Origin: Pseudomonas sp. Seg1
Lineage (GTDB): Bacteria > Pseudomonadota > Gammaproteobacteria > Pseudomonadales > Pseudomonadaceae
Reading direction: 5' to 3'
DNA length: 64,000 nt
Assembly: GCF_018326005.1 (NCBI RefSeq)
Contig: NZ_AP021903.1
Coordinates: 6,445,501-6,509,500, forward strand
This document shows positions 35,483 through 46,431 of the stretch, piece after piece (positions within the stretch are counted from its first letter, which is position 1; each line of letters begins with the position of its first letter). Both the position numbers and the translations under genes were made by a program. The notes beneath the pieces are model-generated. The model was not told the origin of the DNA and searched no databases. It worked only from the letters and a program-made list of their open reading frames with translations.

Positions 35483-36382
35483 ATGAACACGCCCAACGTT
35501 GAAGCCGTGAAACTGGATGAACTGAACTGCTGGCGCATTCGCCACGGTCAGGCCGAAGTGCTGGTGGCCCAGCAAGGCGCGCACATCCTCAGTTATCAGA
35601 TCGACGGCCAGCCGCCGATTATCTGGCTCAATGACAAGGCGGTGTTCAAGGCGGGCAAAAGCATCCGCGCCGGCGTGCCGGTGTGCTGGCCGTGGTTCGG
35701 CGTCTTCGAGCGTAATCCGCAGAGCGTGAAAGCGATGCGCGTCAGCGAAGAACCGGCGCAGGCTCACGGTTTTGTCCGGGCGATGGATTGGGAGCTGGGC
35801 GGCATCGAAGCCGAAGACCATGGCGTCAAGGTTGAATTCAAGCTGCCTTATCCGGAGGGCGGCTTCCCGGGCTGGCCGCATCAGGTCGATCTGACGCTGA
35901 CCCTGCACTTGAATGACCAGTTGCACATCAGCCTGACCAGCCATAACCGTGGCGCCGAAGACGTCAGCATCAGTCAGGCGCTGCACACGTATTTCGCCGT
36001 CAGCGATGTACGCAATGTGCAGGTCGAAGGCGTGGATGGTCTGGATTACATCGAGACCCTGGACAACTGGAACACCCACGCGCAGACAGGCGACCTGCAG
36101 TTTGCCGGCGAAACCGACCGTATCTACCTGAATGCTCCGCCGCGACTGAGCATTGTCGATCCGGCCTGGGAGCGGCGTATCGTGCTGACGGCCACCGGCT
36201 CGCGCACGGCGGTGATCTGGAATCCGTGGATCGATCGCGCGGCAGCATTCAGCGACATGGATAACGATGGCTGGCAGCGCATGCTGTGCATCGAGACGGC
36301 GAACGTGATGGATGATGTGGTGAATCTGGCATCGGGTGCGAGCCATACGATGGGTGTCAGCATCGGCAGCAAACCGCTCTGA
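35483..36382 (+). CDS. D-hexose-6-phosphate mutarotase-like protein
   Basis: 299-residue aldose-1-epimerase-superfamily protein of the YeaD/hexose-6-phosphate mutarotase group. Signatures are A-G-V-P-V-C-W-P-W-F-G near residue 66, A-H-G-F-V-R near residue 94 with the catalytic His, and L-H-T-Y-F-A-V-S-D near residue 170. It interconverts anomers of glucose-6-phosphate or related sugars in the cytosol. Family length is about 290-300, so this is full length. A family-B repeat follows the stop. Confidence 0.88.
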   Translation: MNTPNVEAVKLDELNCWRIRHGQAEVLVAQQGAHILSYQIDGQPPIIWLNDKAVFKAGKSIRAGVPVCWPWFGVFERNPQSVKAMRVSEEPAQAHGFVRAMDWELGGIEAEDHGVKVEFKLPYPEGGFPGWPHQVDLTLTLHLNDQLHISLTSHNRGAEDVSISQALHTYFAVSDVRNVQVEGVDGLDYIETLDNWNTHAQTGDLQFAGETDRIYLNAPPRLSIVDPAWERRIVLTATGSRTAVIWNPWIDRAAAFSDMDNDGWQRMLCIETANVMDDVVNLASGASHTMGVSIGSKPL

Positions 36383-36414
36383 CCAACCCCGCAGTACCAA
36401 TGTTGGAGTGAGCC

Positions 36415-36525
36415 TTTGTGGTGAGGGGATTTATCCCCGATGGCCTGCGGAGCAGGCCCCTGTTCTTGATTCAAAAGCGGGGTCGCTTCGCAACCCATCG
36501 GGGATAAATCCCCTCGCCACAGGGG
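36415..36525. repeat. Intergenic inverted repeat, family B
   Basis: Arms TGAGGGGATTTATCCCCGATGG and complement, between convergent genes; same family as at 23703 and 42124. Confidence 0.8.
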
Positions 36526-36553
36526 CTGGCACACAGTTGTTTCGTGGTGACTG

Positions 36554-37090
36554 TTAAAGATCCGACTCTTGCACCACCCGCACCTTGTCGGCCTCCAGCG
36601 CATACGCCGCATCAGCCAGATCATTGCTGACTTTCTCGACTTTCAGCGTGCCGGTGACCCACAGCGGCGTGTAAATATCGTCCAGTTTCAAACCCTTCGG
36701 ATAACGCACCAGCACCAGTTGATTCGGTGGCGGTGGCGGCACGTGGATGCAGGCGCCCGGGTACGGCACGAGGAAGAACAGCGTGCTGCGGCCCTTGGCA
36801 TCGGACTCCAGCGGCACCGGGTAACCACCGATGCGAATATGCTTGTCATTCATCGACGCCACGGTTTTGGTCGAATACATCACCGCCGGCAGACCTTTGG
36901 CCTGCTTCATCCCGCCCTTCTCGGTGAAGGTGCCGGTGGCTTCCGGGGAGTTGTGGTCGATTTCAGGCATGGCCTCGAGGGCCTTTTGGTCCGACTTGGG
37001 CATCAGTTCCAGCCAGTCGGTTTCCGGCAGTTCGCCGGCGTGGGCCAAACCGCTGCCCAGAAAAAGGAGAGTCAACAGAAGACGGCGCAT
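36554..37090 (-). CDS. DUF3299 secreted protein
   Basis: A 178-residue protein with a signal peptide (MRRLLLTLLFLGSGLAHA) and a DUF3299 domain: Y-P-V-P-L-E-S near residue 93, F-F-L-V-P-Y-P-G-A-C-I-H-V-P-P-P-P-P-N-Q near residue 106, and P-L-W-V-T-G-T-L near residue 142. The C-I-H-V-P-P motif is the family signature. Function is unknown; probably periplasmic. It is transcribed from the minus strand after the small membrane protein gene, with a hairpin between them. Confidence 0.88.
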   Translation of the reverse strand: MRRLLLTLLFLGSGLAHAGELPETDWLELMPKSDQKALEAMPEIDHNSPEATGTFTEKGGMKQAKGLPAVMYSTKTVASMNDKHIRIGGYPVPLESDAKGRSTLFFLVPYPGACIHVPPPPPNQLVLVRYPKGLKLDDIYTPLWVTGTLKVEKVSNDLADAAYALEADKVRVVQESDL

Positions 37091-37138
37091 GAAGGTGCTC
37101 GGTATGGAAAGAAAGGAACAGTGAATCGCCGAGCATTC

Positions 37139-37172
37139 TAGCCCTCCCTGCCGCGTAGGCAGAGAGGGCTTT
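37139..37172. terminator. Hairpin downstream of the GlsB/YeaQ-type gene
   Basis: AGCCCTC/GAGGGCT stem around an inner CTGCC/GGCAG pair. The T-tract is better on the plus strand, so its efficiency as a minus-strand terminator is uncertain. Confidence 0.5.
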
Positions 37173-37183
37173 GTCGCTTTGGA

Positions 37184-37429
37184 TCAGTTCTTTTTGATCA
37201 GGCCGTAGATCACCAGCAACACGATCGCGCCGACCAGTGCGCCGATGAAGCCTGCACCCTCGCCCGCGTGATAGATGCCCAGAGCCTGGCCGCCGTAGGT
37301 GGCCGCCAGCGAACCGCCGATACCGAGCAGGATGGTCATGATCCAGCCCATGCTGTCATCGCCCGGTTTCAGGAACCGAGCCAGCAGGCCGACGATCAAG
37401 CCGATAAAGATGGTTCCGATAATTCCCAT
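37184..37429 (-). CDS. GlsB/YeaQ/YmgE family small membrane protein
   Basis: 81-residue integral membrane protein with three hydrophobic helices and the family motifs G-L-I-V-G-L-L-A-R near residue 9 and G-I-G-G-S-L near residue 36. Members are stress-induced transglycosylase-associated proteins of unknown biochemical role. The ATG at 37429 is preceded by GAGGGA. It lies alone between purK and the DUF3299 gene on the minus strand. Confidence 0.9.
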   Translation of the reverse strand: MGIIGTIFIGLIVGLLARFLKPGDDSMGWIMTILLGIGGSLAATYGGQALGIYHAGEGAGFIGALVGAIVLLVIYGLIKKN

Positions 37430-37540
37430 GGCATTTCCCTCTGATTTGGTAGATATGCGAAAGACTAGCCAGTGTTTCGCATCCTGCCATGAGAGAACGG
37501 CGGCCCCTGAATGGTTCCGCCGCTGCCACATGAAACTGTT

Positions 37541-38623
37541 TTACTCGGCGATCAGCGCTTCGACCTTGACGATCTGCGCCTGAAGGGTGGCCATGTCGGC
37601 GCAGCGCAGGTTGGCGTGACCGACCTTGCGCCCGGCCTTGAAGGCCTTGCCGTAGTGATGCAAATGGCAGTCTTCGATGGCGATGACTTTCTCCACCGGC
37701 GGAACCACGCCGATGAAGTTGAGCATCGCGCTCTCGCCGACCTTGGCCGTCGAACCCAGCGGCAGACCGGCAACGGCGCGCAGATGGTTTTCGAACTGGC
37801 TGCACTCGGCGCCTTCGGTGGTCCAGTGCCCGGAGTTGTGCACGCGCGGGGCGATTTCGTTGGCCTTGAGGCCACCATCGACTTCAAAGAACTCGAACGC
37901 CATCACGCCGACGTAATCCAGCTGTTTGAGCACACGGCTGGAGTAGTCTTCAGCCAACGCCTGCAACGGGTGATCGGTACTGGCGACCGACAGCTTGAGG
38001 ATGCCGCTGTCGTGGGTGTTGTGCACCAGCGGATAAAACTTCGTTTCACCATCACGGGCACGCACGGCGATCAGCGAGACTTCACCGGTGAACGGCACGA
38101 AGCCTTCCAGCAGGCAGGCAACGCTGCCCAGCTCGGCGAAGGTACCAACCACATCTTCTGGCTTGCGCAGGACTTTCTGGCCCTTGCCGTCGTAACCCAA
38201 AGTGCGGGTTTTCAGCACGGCCGGCAGGCCGATCGAAGCGACGGCCGCATCCAGATCGGCTTGCGACTGAATGTCGGCGAAGGCCGGAGTCGGGATGCCC
38301 AGATCCTTGAACATGCTCTTTTCGAACCAGCGGTCGCGAGCAATGCGCAGAGCTTCGGCGCTCGGATAAACCGGGACGAATTGCGAGAGGAACGCGACAG
38401 TTTCCGCCGGGACGCTTTCGAACTCGAAGGTCACCAGATCGACTTCATCGGCCAATTGGCGCAGATGATCCTGATCGCCGTAGTCGGCCCGCAGGTGTTC
38501 GCCCAATGCGGCCGCACAGGCGTCCGGCGCAGGGTCGAGAAAAGCGAAGTTCATGCCCAGCGGAGTGCCCGCCAGGGCCAACATGCGGCCCAACTGGCCG
38601 CCACCGATTACACCGATCTTCAT
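37541..38623 (-). CDS. purK: 5-(carboxyamino)imidazole ribonucleotide synthase PurK
   Basis: PurK, 360 residues, uses ATP and bicarbonate to form N5-CAIR from AIR in purine synthesis. The N-terminal G-V-I-G-G-G-Q-L-G-R-M nucleotide-binding motif, the ATP-grasp region with K-T-R-T-L-G-Y-D-G-K-G-Q near residue 140, and the late N-E-I-A-P-R-V-H-N-S-G-H-W-T motif near residue 258 are all present. The ATG at 38623 lies 10 nt after the purE stop. PurE converts its product onward, so the pair work as an operon. Confidence 0.97.
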   Translation of the reverse strand: MKIGVIGGGQLGRMLALAGTPLGMNFAFLDPAPDACAAALGEHLRADYGDQDHLRQLADEVDLVTFEFESVPAETVAFLSQFVPVYPSAEALRIARDRWFEKSMFKDLGIPTPAFADIQSQADLDAAVASIGLPAVLKTRTLGYDGKGQKVLRKPEDVVGTFAELGSVACLLEGFVPFTGEVSLIAVRARDGETKFYPLVHNTHDSGILKLSVASTDHPLQALAEDYSSRVLKQLDYVGVMAFEFFEVDGGLKANEIAPRVHNSGHWTTEGAECSQFENHLRAVAGLPLGSTAKVGESAMLNFIGVVPPVEKVIAIEDCHLHHYGKAFKAGRKVGHANLRCADMATLQAQIVKVEALIAE

Positions 38624-38633
38624 CTCAACAACC

Positions 38634-39125
38634 TCAGGCAATACGTGGGTCTGGATTGTCCAGGACGCTGTCTGTCTGCTCGGCACGGAAGGTTTTCAGT
38701 ACCGCGTGGAACTGTGGATGCTTGGCGCCGAGGATGCTTGCCGAGAGCAGCGCGGCGTTGATCGCGCCGGCCTTGCCGATGGCCAGGGTGGCGACCGGAA
38801 TGCCGGCTGGCATCTGCACGATCGACAGCAGCGAATCGACGCCCGACAGCATCGACGACTGCACCGGAACGCCCAGCACCGGCAGGTGGGTCTTGGCCGC
38901 ACACATGCCTGGCAAATGGGCCGCGCCACCAGCACCGGCGATAATCACCTCGATGCCGCGGCCTTCAGCCTCTTCGGCGTACTGGAACAGCAGATCCGGG
39001 GTGCGGTGGGCAGAAACCACCTTGACCTCGTACGGGATGCCGAGCTTTTCCAGCATATCGGCGGTGTGGCTAAGGGTGGACCAATCGGACTTGGAGCCCA
39101 TGATCACGCCAACCAGTGCACTCAT
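38634..39125 (-). CDS. purE: N5-CAIR mutase PurE
   Basis: PurE, 163 residues, rearranges N5-CAIR to CAIR. Hallmarks: [10 protein letters not shown] near residue 6, V-S-A-H-R-T-P near residue 38 (catalytic His in the class I signature), and [11 protein letters not shown] near residue 65. First gene of the purEK operon. Family-typical size and no anomalies. Confidence 0.97.
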   Translation of the reverse strand: MSALVGVIMGSKSDWSTLSHTADMLEKLGIPYEVKVVSAHRTPDLLFQYAEEAEGRGIEVIIAGAGGAAHLPGMCAAKTHLPVLGVPVQSSMLSGVDSLLSIVQMPAGIPVATLAIGKAGAINAALLSASILGAKHPQFHAVLKTFRAEQTDSVLDNPDPRIA

Positions 39126-39350
39126 CGTCGCGCCTCTTCTCTCTGGGCGCCCGCAGGCGCGTCAAAAACAACAAGCCACGCAGGATTGCGTGGCTTGATT
39201 GTACGAAAAATGGCCGGACGTACCGGCCGAAGGCCGCGCAGTATACCGCAATGAAAGCAATAAACAGCCCCCATCGCGACCATCTGTCATCTGCCGCAAA
39301 AGCCCGGTTTTATTGACTTGCAGGTCAGCGCCAAGACATCACTTTGATCG

Positions 39351-39442
39351 CTGTGGGAGCTGGCTTGCCAGCGATGGCGTCAGACCAGTAAACAGAGAGG
39401 GTGACTGACACACCGCATCGCTGGCAAGCCAGCTCCCACAGG
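39351..39442. repeat. Intergenic inverted repeat, family C
   Basis: Arms CTGTGGGAGCTGGCTTGCC and complement; same family as at 27853-27943. It lies in the roughly 330-nt gap between purE and the 3' end of the LysR gene, which otherwise contains only the purE promoter region. Confidence 0.8.
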
Positions 39443-39456
39443 ATTAGTTGCCGGGT

Positions 39457-40365
39457 TCAAGATCCGTGCGCAGCTCCGCCTTCGAGCTTGCGCCACAACA
39501 GGCGCACATTGGCCTTGCGCACCAGCGCGCAGCGGTACAAGCGAATCTCCAGCGGCACATGCCATTGCGGGCCGCCGCAGACGACGAGTTCACCCCGTGC
39601 CAGTTCGGCACGCACGCTCAACTGCGGCACCCAAGCGATGCCGAGGCCTTCCAGCGCCATGCTCTTCAGGCTGTCAGCCATCGCCGTTTCATAGATCGTG
39701 GTGAAACGCAGCTGACGCTGGCGCAGCAAACCGTTCACCGAACGCCCGAGAAAGGCGCCTGCGCTATACGCCAGCAACGGCACGCTGGCCTCGCCTTCCA
39801 GATCGAACAGCGGCTTGCCGTCGGCATCCGCCGCGCACACCGGGAGCATTTCGGTCTGGCCCAAGTGCAGCGACGGGAAGATTTCCGGGTCCATCTGCAT
39901 GGCCGCGTCCGGGTCGTAGAACGCCAACATCAGATCGCAACCGCCCTCACGCAAGGCATGCACAGCGTCACCGACGTTGGTCGCGACGAGTCGCGTGGCG
40001 ATGTTCAAACCTTCATTGCGCAGTTGCGCGATCCAGCGCGGGAAAAAGCCCAGCGCCAGCGAGTGCGCCGCAGCGACCTGCATCACCTCGCCCTGCCCGC
40101 CTTCCAGATGATGCAGATGGCGCAGCACTTCGCCGAGCTGTTCGACCACGGTGCGCGCGGTTACCAGAAACAACTGCCCTGCAGCCGTCAGTTCGACCGG
40201 CGTACGCGAGCGATTGACCAATGTCAGCCCCAACGCCGCTTCCAGGCTGCGAATCCGTCGACTGAACGCCGGTTGCGTCACGAAGCGCCGTTCGGCTGCC
40301 TGCGAGAAGCTGCGGGTGGCGGCCAGAGCACTGAAGTCCTCGAGCCATTTGCTTTCCAGATTCAT
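39457..40365 (-). CDS. LysR-family transcriptional regulator, divergent from aspA
   Basis: 302-residue LTTR with an N-terminal helix-turn-helix (about residues 1-60: F-S-A-L-A-A-T-R-S-F-S-Q-A-A-E-R-R-F-V-T-Q-P-A-F-S-R-R) and a C-terminal inducer-binding domain. ATG 40365 has GGGAGG 6 nt upstream. It is transcribed divergently from aspA, the classic arrangement for a regulator of the adjacent gene, so it may respond to aspartate or asparagine; this is inference. Confidence 0.9.
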   Translation of the reverse strand: MNLESKWLEDFSALAATRSFSQAAERRFVTQPAFSRRIRSLEAALGLTLVNRSRTPVELTAAGQLFLVTARTVVEQLGEVLRHLHHLEGGQGEVMQVAAAHSLALGFFPRWIAQLRNEGLNIATRLVATNVGDAVHALREGGCDLMLAFYDPDAAMQMDPEIFPSLHLGQTEMLPVCAADADGKPLFDLEGEASVPLLAYSAGAFLGRSVNGLLRQRQLRFTTIYETAMADSLKSMALEGLGIAWVPQLSVRAELARGELVVCGGPQWHVPLEIRLYRCALVRKANVRLLWRKLEGGAAHGS

Positions 40366-40545
40366 CACGTCCTCCCGGACACGCACCAAAACAGGTCACA
40401 CGTCTGCCGCGCACGCGGCGTCACACGGGCATTATGCCGAATGCGCATAGGGCAGTGCTTAACAGCATTGGCCCAAAAATTCCCACAAGCCTAGCATTCG
40501 CAGCGTTCCGGCACAGACCGGGTCCATATCGAGATGATTTCTATC

Positions 40546-41970
<1,425 letters not shown>

Positions 41971-42032
41971 GCCGACGCGTTACTTGTTGCACCGCTCACC
42001 AGGTCGAGGGACTAGACACCTCTCACCTTTTG

Positions 42033-42067
42033 AGGGCTTGGGGATATTTCCCCAGGCCCTTTTTTTT
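42033..42067 (+). terminator. Intrinsic terminator of aspA
   Basis: AGGGCTTGGGGA/TCCCCAGGCCCT stem with a 4-nt loop, followed by eight or more T. Confidence 0.92.
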
Positions 42068-42123
42068 AACTTTCTGATCCTGAGACCCGTATGTCTGGGG
42101 ATTGCTTCATGTGGAAACAGGCC

Positions 42124-42260
42124 CTTGTGGCGAGGGGATTCATCCCCGATCGACTGCGAAGCAGTCGCAAAACCCTGCCACGCGATGTTCCTGATACAGC
42201 GTGATTACAGGTTTTGGGGCCGCTACGCGGCCCATCGGGGATAAATCCCCTCGCCACAGG
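42124..42260. repeat. Intergenic inverted repeat, family B
   Basis: Arms GTGGCGAGGGGATTCATCCCC and complement (nearly identical to those at 23703 and 36415). It lies in the 607-nt gap between aspA and the symporter gene. Confidence 0.8.
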
Positions 42261-42578
42261 GTTTGAGTCAACAGAGAAGCGGCTCCCGCACAAACCCGAC
42301 GCCGGTAACGTCGGGTGTTTCAAAGCTTCGTTTCGTCGCTTGCACCACTACCGTGCAGACGGGCGCGCCACTGATCGGTATAGTGCCGCCCCTCTTCGCG
42401 TGAGCGGTCGTCGGTAACGAGGCCATAACCCATGCGAAACCCGAACTAATAACAAACCCGCGAAATGGATCCGGGACGAAACCCTCGCCTCGCCTGTCGT
42501 GCCGCGCGCAGACCGGTGTAACGCGATGTTTCTGAACATCCAGCATTTGCTTACACAAAAAACAGCGAGGAAAAATCC
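42261..42578 (+). promoter_or_regulatory. Upstream region of the alanine/glycine symporter gene
   Basis: About 320 nt without a convincing gene. It includes a CCCGACG/CGTCGGG hairpin at about 42296-42315 and must contain the promoter of the downstream gene. No operator was identified. Confidence 0.5.
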
Positions 42579-44024
42579 ATGCTCGAAGTCATTAACGACT
42601 TCCTCTCAGGGAAAGTACTGATCGTGCTCATTGTCGGGCTCGGTAGCTACTTCACGATTCGCTCGCGTTTCGTACAACTGCGCCACTTCTTCCACATGTT
42701 CGCGGTGTTCCGCGACAGTTTGAAAGGCAGCGCCGGGCAACTCAGCTCGTTCCAGGCCCTGATGCTCAGCCTCGCCGGCCGTGTCGGTGCAGGCAACATC
42801 GCCGGTGTCGGCATCGCCGTGACCCTCGGCGGGCCAGGTGCGGTGTTCTGGATGTGGGTGACCGCACTGGTCGGCATGTCCAGCAGCTTCTTCGAATGCA
42901 CCCTGGCCCAAGTCTACAAGCGCGCCGATGGTGACGGTCTGTATCGTGGCGGCCCGGCTTACTACATCCAGCACGGCCTGAAACTGAAAGGCATGGCGGT
43001 GGTGTTCTCGATTCTGCTGCTGGTCACATACGGCTTCGCCTTCATTGGCCTGCAGTCCTACACCGTGACCCACTCGTTGCAGAACGCCTTTGCCTTTAAC
43101 CCTCAACACACCGGGATCGTCCTGGCGGTGTTGCTGGCCATCACCTTCATCGGCGGCATCAAGCGCATCGCTTCGGTGTCCGACCTGCTGGTACCGATCA
43201 AGACCCTGGCCTACATCGGCGTGACTCTGTACGTGATCGGCACCCAGATCGAACACGTGCCAGCCATGCTGGAAACCATCTTCAAGAGCGCCTTCGGCCT
43301 CGACCCGGCCTTTGGCGGCCTGCTCGGCAGCGCCATCGTCATGGGCGTGAAGCGTGGCGTGTTCGCCAACGAAGCGGGCCTGGGCAGTGCGCCGAACGTC
43401 GCCGCCGTGGCCGCCGTGAAGCACCCGGGCGCCCAAGGCGTGGTTCAGGCTTTCAGCGTGTTCCTCGACACCTTCGTGATCTGCACCTGCACCGCGCTGC
43501 TGATCCTGTTGTCGGGCTTCTACACCCCGGGCTTTGAAGGTGACGGCATCGTCCTGACCCAGAACTCGCTGGCCGCCGTGGTCGGTGACTGGGGTCGCAT
43601 GTTCGTCAGCGTCGCGCTGTCGCTGTTTGTCTTCACCTGCATCCTCTACAACTACTACCTGGGCGAGAACAGCTTGCAGTTCCTCACCCGCAACCGCGCC
43701 GCGCTGATGGTTTTCCGCGGCCTGGTGCTGGCGCTGGTGGTATGGGGTTCGATGCAGGACCTTTCGACCGTGTTCGCCTTCGCCGACATCACCATGACCT
43801 GTCTGGCCTTCGTCAACCTGGTGGCCCTGGCCATGCTGTTCAAGGTTGGCATGCGCGTGATGCGCGACTACGACGAGCAGCGCCGTGCCGGCGTCAAACA
43901 GCCCGTGTTCGACTCCAGCAAATTTACCGATCTGGATCTGGACCTGAAGGCTTGGCCGACCAACCCGTCGTCCGCCACTCAAACCGATGCTCAGCCGCAA
44001 GGCGTGCCTGCAGCGCAACGCTGA
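42579..44024 (+). CDS. Alanine/glycine:cation symporter (AGCS family)
   Basis: 481-residue sodium- or proton-coupled amino-acid symporter with about eleven hydrophobic segments. The AGCS signatures are visible: S-S-F-Q-A-L-M-L-S-L-A-G-R-V-G-A-G-N-I-A-G near residues 56-76 and N-E-A-G-L-G-S-A-P near residue 263. Such transporters import alanine, glycine or, in some cases, asparagine. It sits between aspA and ansA, both plus strand, which suggests an amino-acid catabolic group. Confidence 0.93.
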   Translation: MLEVINDFLSGKVLIVLIVGLGSYFTIRSRFVQLRHFFHMFAVFRDSLKGSAGQLSSFQALMLSLAGRVGAGNIAGVGIAVTLGGPGAVFWMWVTALVGMSSSFFECTLAQVYKRADGDGLYRGGPAYYIQHGLKLKGMAVVFSILLLVTYGFAFIGLQSYTVTHSLQNAFAFNPQHTGIVLAVLLAITFIGGIKRIASVSDLLVPIKTLAYIGVTLYVIGTQIEHVPAMLETIFKSAFGLDPAFGGLLGSAIVMGVKRGVFANEAGLGSAPNVAAVAAVKHPGAQGVVQAFSVFLDTFVICTCTALLILLSGFYTPGFEGDGIVLTQNSLAAVVGDWGRMFVSVALSLFVFTCILYNYYLGENSLQFLTRNRAALMVFRGLVLALVVWGSMQDLSTVFAFADITMTCLAFVNLVALAMLFKVGMRVMRDYDEQRRAGVKQPVFDSSKFTDLDLDLKAWPTNPSSATQTDAQPQGVPAAQR

Positions 44025-44078
44025 CAGGTGAATGACGGGCGCATCCCCTGCGCCCGTCAGTTATTGTGATGCAATAAC

Positions 44079-44170
44079 TTGCAGGAGTGAGCCTGCTCGC
44101 GATAGCTGTCTTTCAGCCAACATCAATGTTGAATGATGAACTGCTATCGCGAGCAGGCTCACTCCTGCAA
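44079..44170. repeat. REPIN-type inverted repeat, family A, upstream of ansA
   Basis: Two inverted GAGTGAGCCTGCTCGCGATAGC arms. It ends 26 nt before the ansA ATG, so its hairpin would form close to the ribosome-binding site if the transcript begins upstream. Confidence 0.85.
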
Positions 44171-44195
44171 TGTCATCTCTTGTGGAGACCTTCAG

Positions 44196-45200
44196 ATGAT
44201 TGCCAATTCCTACCCCGCCGCCCAGCACGTCATGGTGCTCTACACCGGTGGCACCATCGGCATGCAGGCCAGCGCCAACGGTCTGGCCCCTGCATCCGGT
44301 TTCGAAGCGCGGATGCGCGACTACCTGCACAGTCAGCCTGAACTCGTCGTACCGCAGTGGCGCTTCCGTGAGATGTCGCCGCTGATCGACAGCGCCAACA
44401 TGACACCGGCCTACTGGCAGCAACTGCGTGAAGCAGTGGTCGACGCTGTGGATGTGCAAGGCTGCGACAGCGTGCTGATCCTGCACGGCACCGACACCCT
44501 GGCCTACAGCGCGGCGGCGATGAGCTTCCAGTTGCTCGGCCTGCAGGCTCGCGTGTGCTTCACCGGCTCGATGTTGCCGGCCGGCGTGACCGACAGCGAT
44601 GCCTGGGAAAACCTCAGTGGTGCGCTGGTTGCGCTGGGCCAAGGCCTGGCACCGGGTGTACATCTGTACTTCCACGGCGAACTGCTGCCACCGACCCGTT
44701 GCGCGAAAGTACGCAGCTTCGGCCGTCATCCGTTCAAGCGTCTGGAGCGTCAGGGCGGCGGCGTGAAAGCCACGTCGATTCCTGCAGCGTTGAACTACAA
44801 CCAGCCGAAGCAACAGGCGAATGTCGCGGTGCTGCCGCTGTTCCCCGGTATCAGCGCCGGAATAGTCGACGGCCTGCTCGACGGTGGCATTCAGGGACTG
44901 GTGCTGGAGTGCTACGGCAGCGGCACCGGACCGAGCGACAATCCCGAGTTCCTCGCCAGCCTCGGCCGCGCGCGGGATAACGGCGTGGTCGTGGTCGCGG
45001 TCACGCAGTGCCATGAAGGCGGTGTCGAGCTGGACGTTTACGAGGCCGGCAGCCGCTTGCGTGGCGTTGGCGTGTTGTCCGGTGGCGGCATGACCCGCGA
45101 GGCGGCGTTCGGCAAGTTGAATGGGCTGCTCGGTGCCGGCCTTGAAACTCAAGAAGTCCGCCGACTGATTGAGCTCGACCTCTGCGGCGAACTGATCTGA
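44196..45200 (+). CDS. ansA: L-asparaginase (type I)
   Basis: 334-residue cytosolic asparaginase that hydrolyses asparagine to aspartate and ammonia. The two catalytic Thr motifs are present: Y-T-G-G-T-I-G near residue 16 and H-G-T-D-T-L near residue 99. No signal peptide is apparent, which fits type I. ATG 44196 is preceded by GGAGA. Its product feeds AspA. REPIN elements flank the gene on both sides. Confidence 0.93.
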   Translation: MIANSYPAAQHVMVLYTGGTIGMQASANGLAPASGFEARMRDYLHSQPELVVPQWRFREMSPLIDSANMTPAYWQQLREAVVDAVDVQGCDSVLILHGTDTLAYSAAAMSFQLLGLQARVCFTGSMLPAGVTDSDAWENLSGALVALGQGLAPGVHLYFHGELLPPTRCAKVRSFGRHPFKRLERQGGGVKATSIPAALNYNQPKQQANVAVLPLFPGISAGIVDGLLDGGIQGLVLECYGSGTGPSDNPEFLASLGRARDNGVVVVAVTQCHEGGVELDVYEAGSRLRGVGVLSGGGMTREAAFGKLNGLLGAGLETQEVRRLIELDLCGELI

Positions 45201-45215
45201 CACACCGCACGACTC

Positions 45216-45305
45216 TGTAGGAGTGAGCCTGCTCGCGATAGCAATCTTTCATTCAACATTGATGTTGGCTGCCAGACCGTAATCGCAAGCAGGCTCACTC
45301 CTACA
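45216..45305. repeat. REPIN-type inverted repeat, family A, downstream of ansA
   Basis: Inverted arms TAGGAGTGAGCCTGCTCGCG and a degenerate complement (AATCGCAAGCAGGCTCACTCC). Third copy of the family in the window. Confidence 0.85.
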
Positions 45306-45366
45306 AAGGAGTTTCACCCGGCATGCAACTTGCTGCGTTCCAGCCATCATCAGGCTGGAAGATCTT

Positions 45367-46359
45367 ATGCTCCACTCCCACCTCACCACCCTCAACGCCG
45401 TCTCACTGGTCCTCAACACCTTCAAGGCGGAAGGCTTGTCGAGCGATGCCTTGCTGGCCGGCAGCGGCATCAGTGCAGCGGATCTGGCCCGGGCCGACAC
45501 GCGCATCACCACCAATCAGGAGATGCAGGTTTGCGCCAACGCGGTCGCGCTCAAGCGCGATATCGGTCTGGAACTGGGCCGGCGCATGCACGTTTCCTGC
45601 TACGGCATCCTCGGTTACGCCTTGCTCACCTGTGCCACCTTCGGTGACGCTTTGCGCCTGGCGATCCGTTATCCGGCGCTGCTGGGAACACTTTTCGAAC
45701 TGAGCCTGGAAGACGACGGCGAACGTGTCTGGTTTGTCGCTGCCGACTATCGCGAGAGCCCAGCGATGGCGGTGTTCAATGCCGAGTTCTGTCTGGTTTC
45801 ACTCAAAGTCATTTGCGATGACTTGCTCGGTCACCCGCTGCCATTGCTGGCCACACGGTTTGAACACGCGGCCCCGGACTATCGCGCCAGCTACGCCGAA
45901 CACTTCGCCAGCCCGCTGCACTTTGCCGCCAAGGACAATGCCTTCGCCTTGGACCGGCACTGGCTCGACCAACCGCTGCCGCTGGCCGACAGCATCACCC
46001 ATCAAGCGATGGCCGAACGTTGCCGCAAACAGAATCTGGAGTTCACCGGGCGTCAGGCCTGGCTGGGGCGGATTCGTCAATTGCTCAGCGCGCAGTTGAA
46101 CGCCGCGCCGGGGCTGGAAGGTCTGGCCCAGCAGATGAAGTGCTCGCCGCGTACCTTGCGCCGGCATCTCAAGGACATGGGCAGCAGCTATCAGGAATTG
46201 CTCGATGAACTGCGCTTCGAGCGCGCCAAGCAGATGCTGTGTGAGGAGCAACTGCCGATCTACCGCATCGCCGAGACACTGGGCTTCAGCGAGACCGCAA
46301 GTTTCCGCCATGCCTTTGTGCGCTGGAGTGGCGTGGCGCCCAGTCAGTTCCGCCCTTGA
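45367..46359 (+). CDS. AraC-family transcriptional regulator
   Basis: 330 residues. The N-terminal half (about 20-205) is the arabinose-binding-like domain of AraC regulators of the OruR/ArgR-like group; the C-terminal HTH (about 230-328) holds L-A-Q-Q-M-K-C-S-P-R-T-L-R-R-H-L near residue 253 and I-A-E-T-L-G-F-S-E-T-A-S-F-R-H-A-F near residue 300, the two helix-turn-helix motifs. The target is unknown; neighbours include ansA and the ankyrin-repeat gene. Confidence 0.9.
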   Translation: MLHSHLTTLNAVSLVLNTFKAEGLSSDALLAGSGISAADLARADTRITTNQEMQVCANAVALKRDIGLELGRRMHVSCYGILGYALLTCATFGDALRLAIRYPALLGTLFELSLEDDGERVWFVAADYRESPAMAVFNAEFCLVSLKVICDDLLGHPLPLLATRFEHAAPDYRASYAEHFASPLHFAAKDNAFALDRHWLDQPLPLADSITHQAMAERCRKQNLEFTGRQAWLGRIRQLLSAQLNAAPGLEGLAQQMKCSPRTLRRHLKDMGSSYQELLDELRFERAKQMLCEEQLPIYRIAETLGFSETASFRHAFVRWSGVAPSQFRP

Positions 46360-46431
46360 GATAAATCAGGCGCAGCGCCAAAGACTGCACTACATTACGC
46401 GGCCTGATTCTGTCGCCGGTGTTTTTGCTCG

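Noticed and set aside
40534..40545. Upstream ATG as the aspA start
   Set aside because: Homologues as remembered begin at M-S-S-A-A-S; neither site has a strong RBS, so the later one was kept with reservation.
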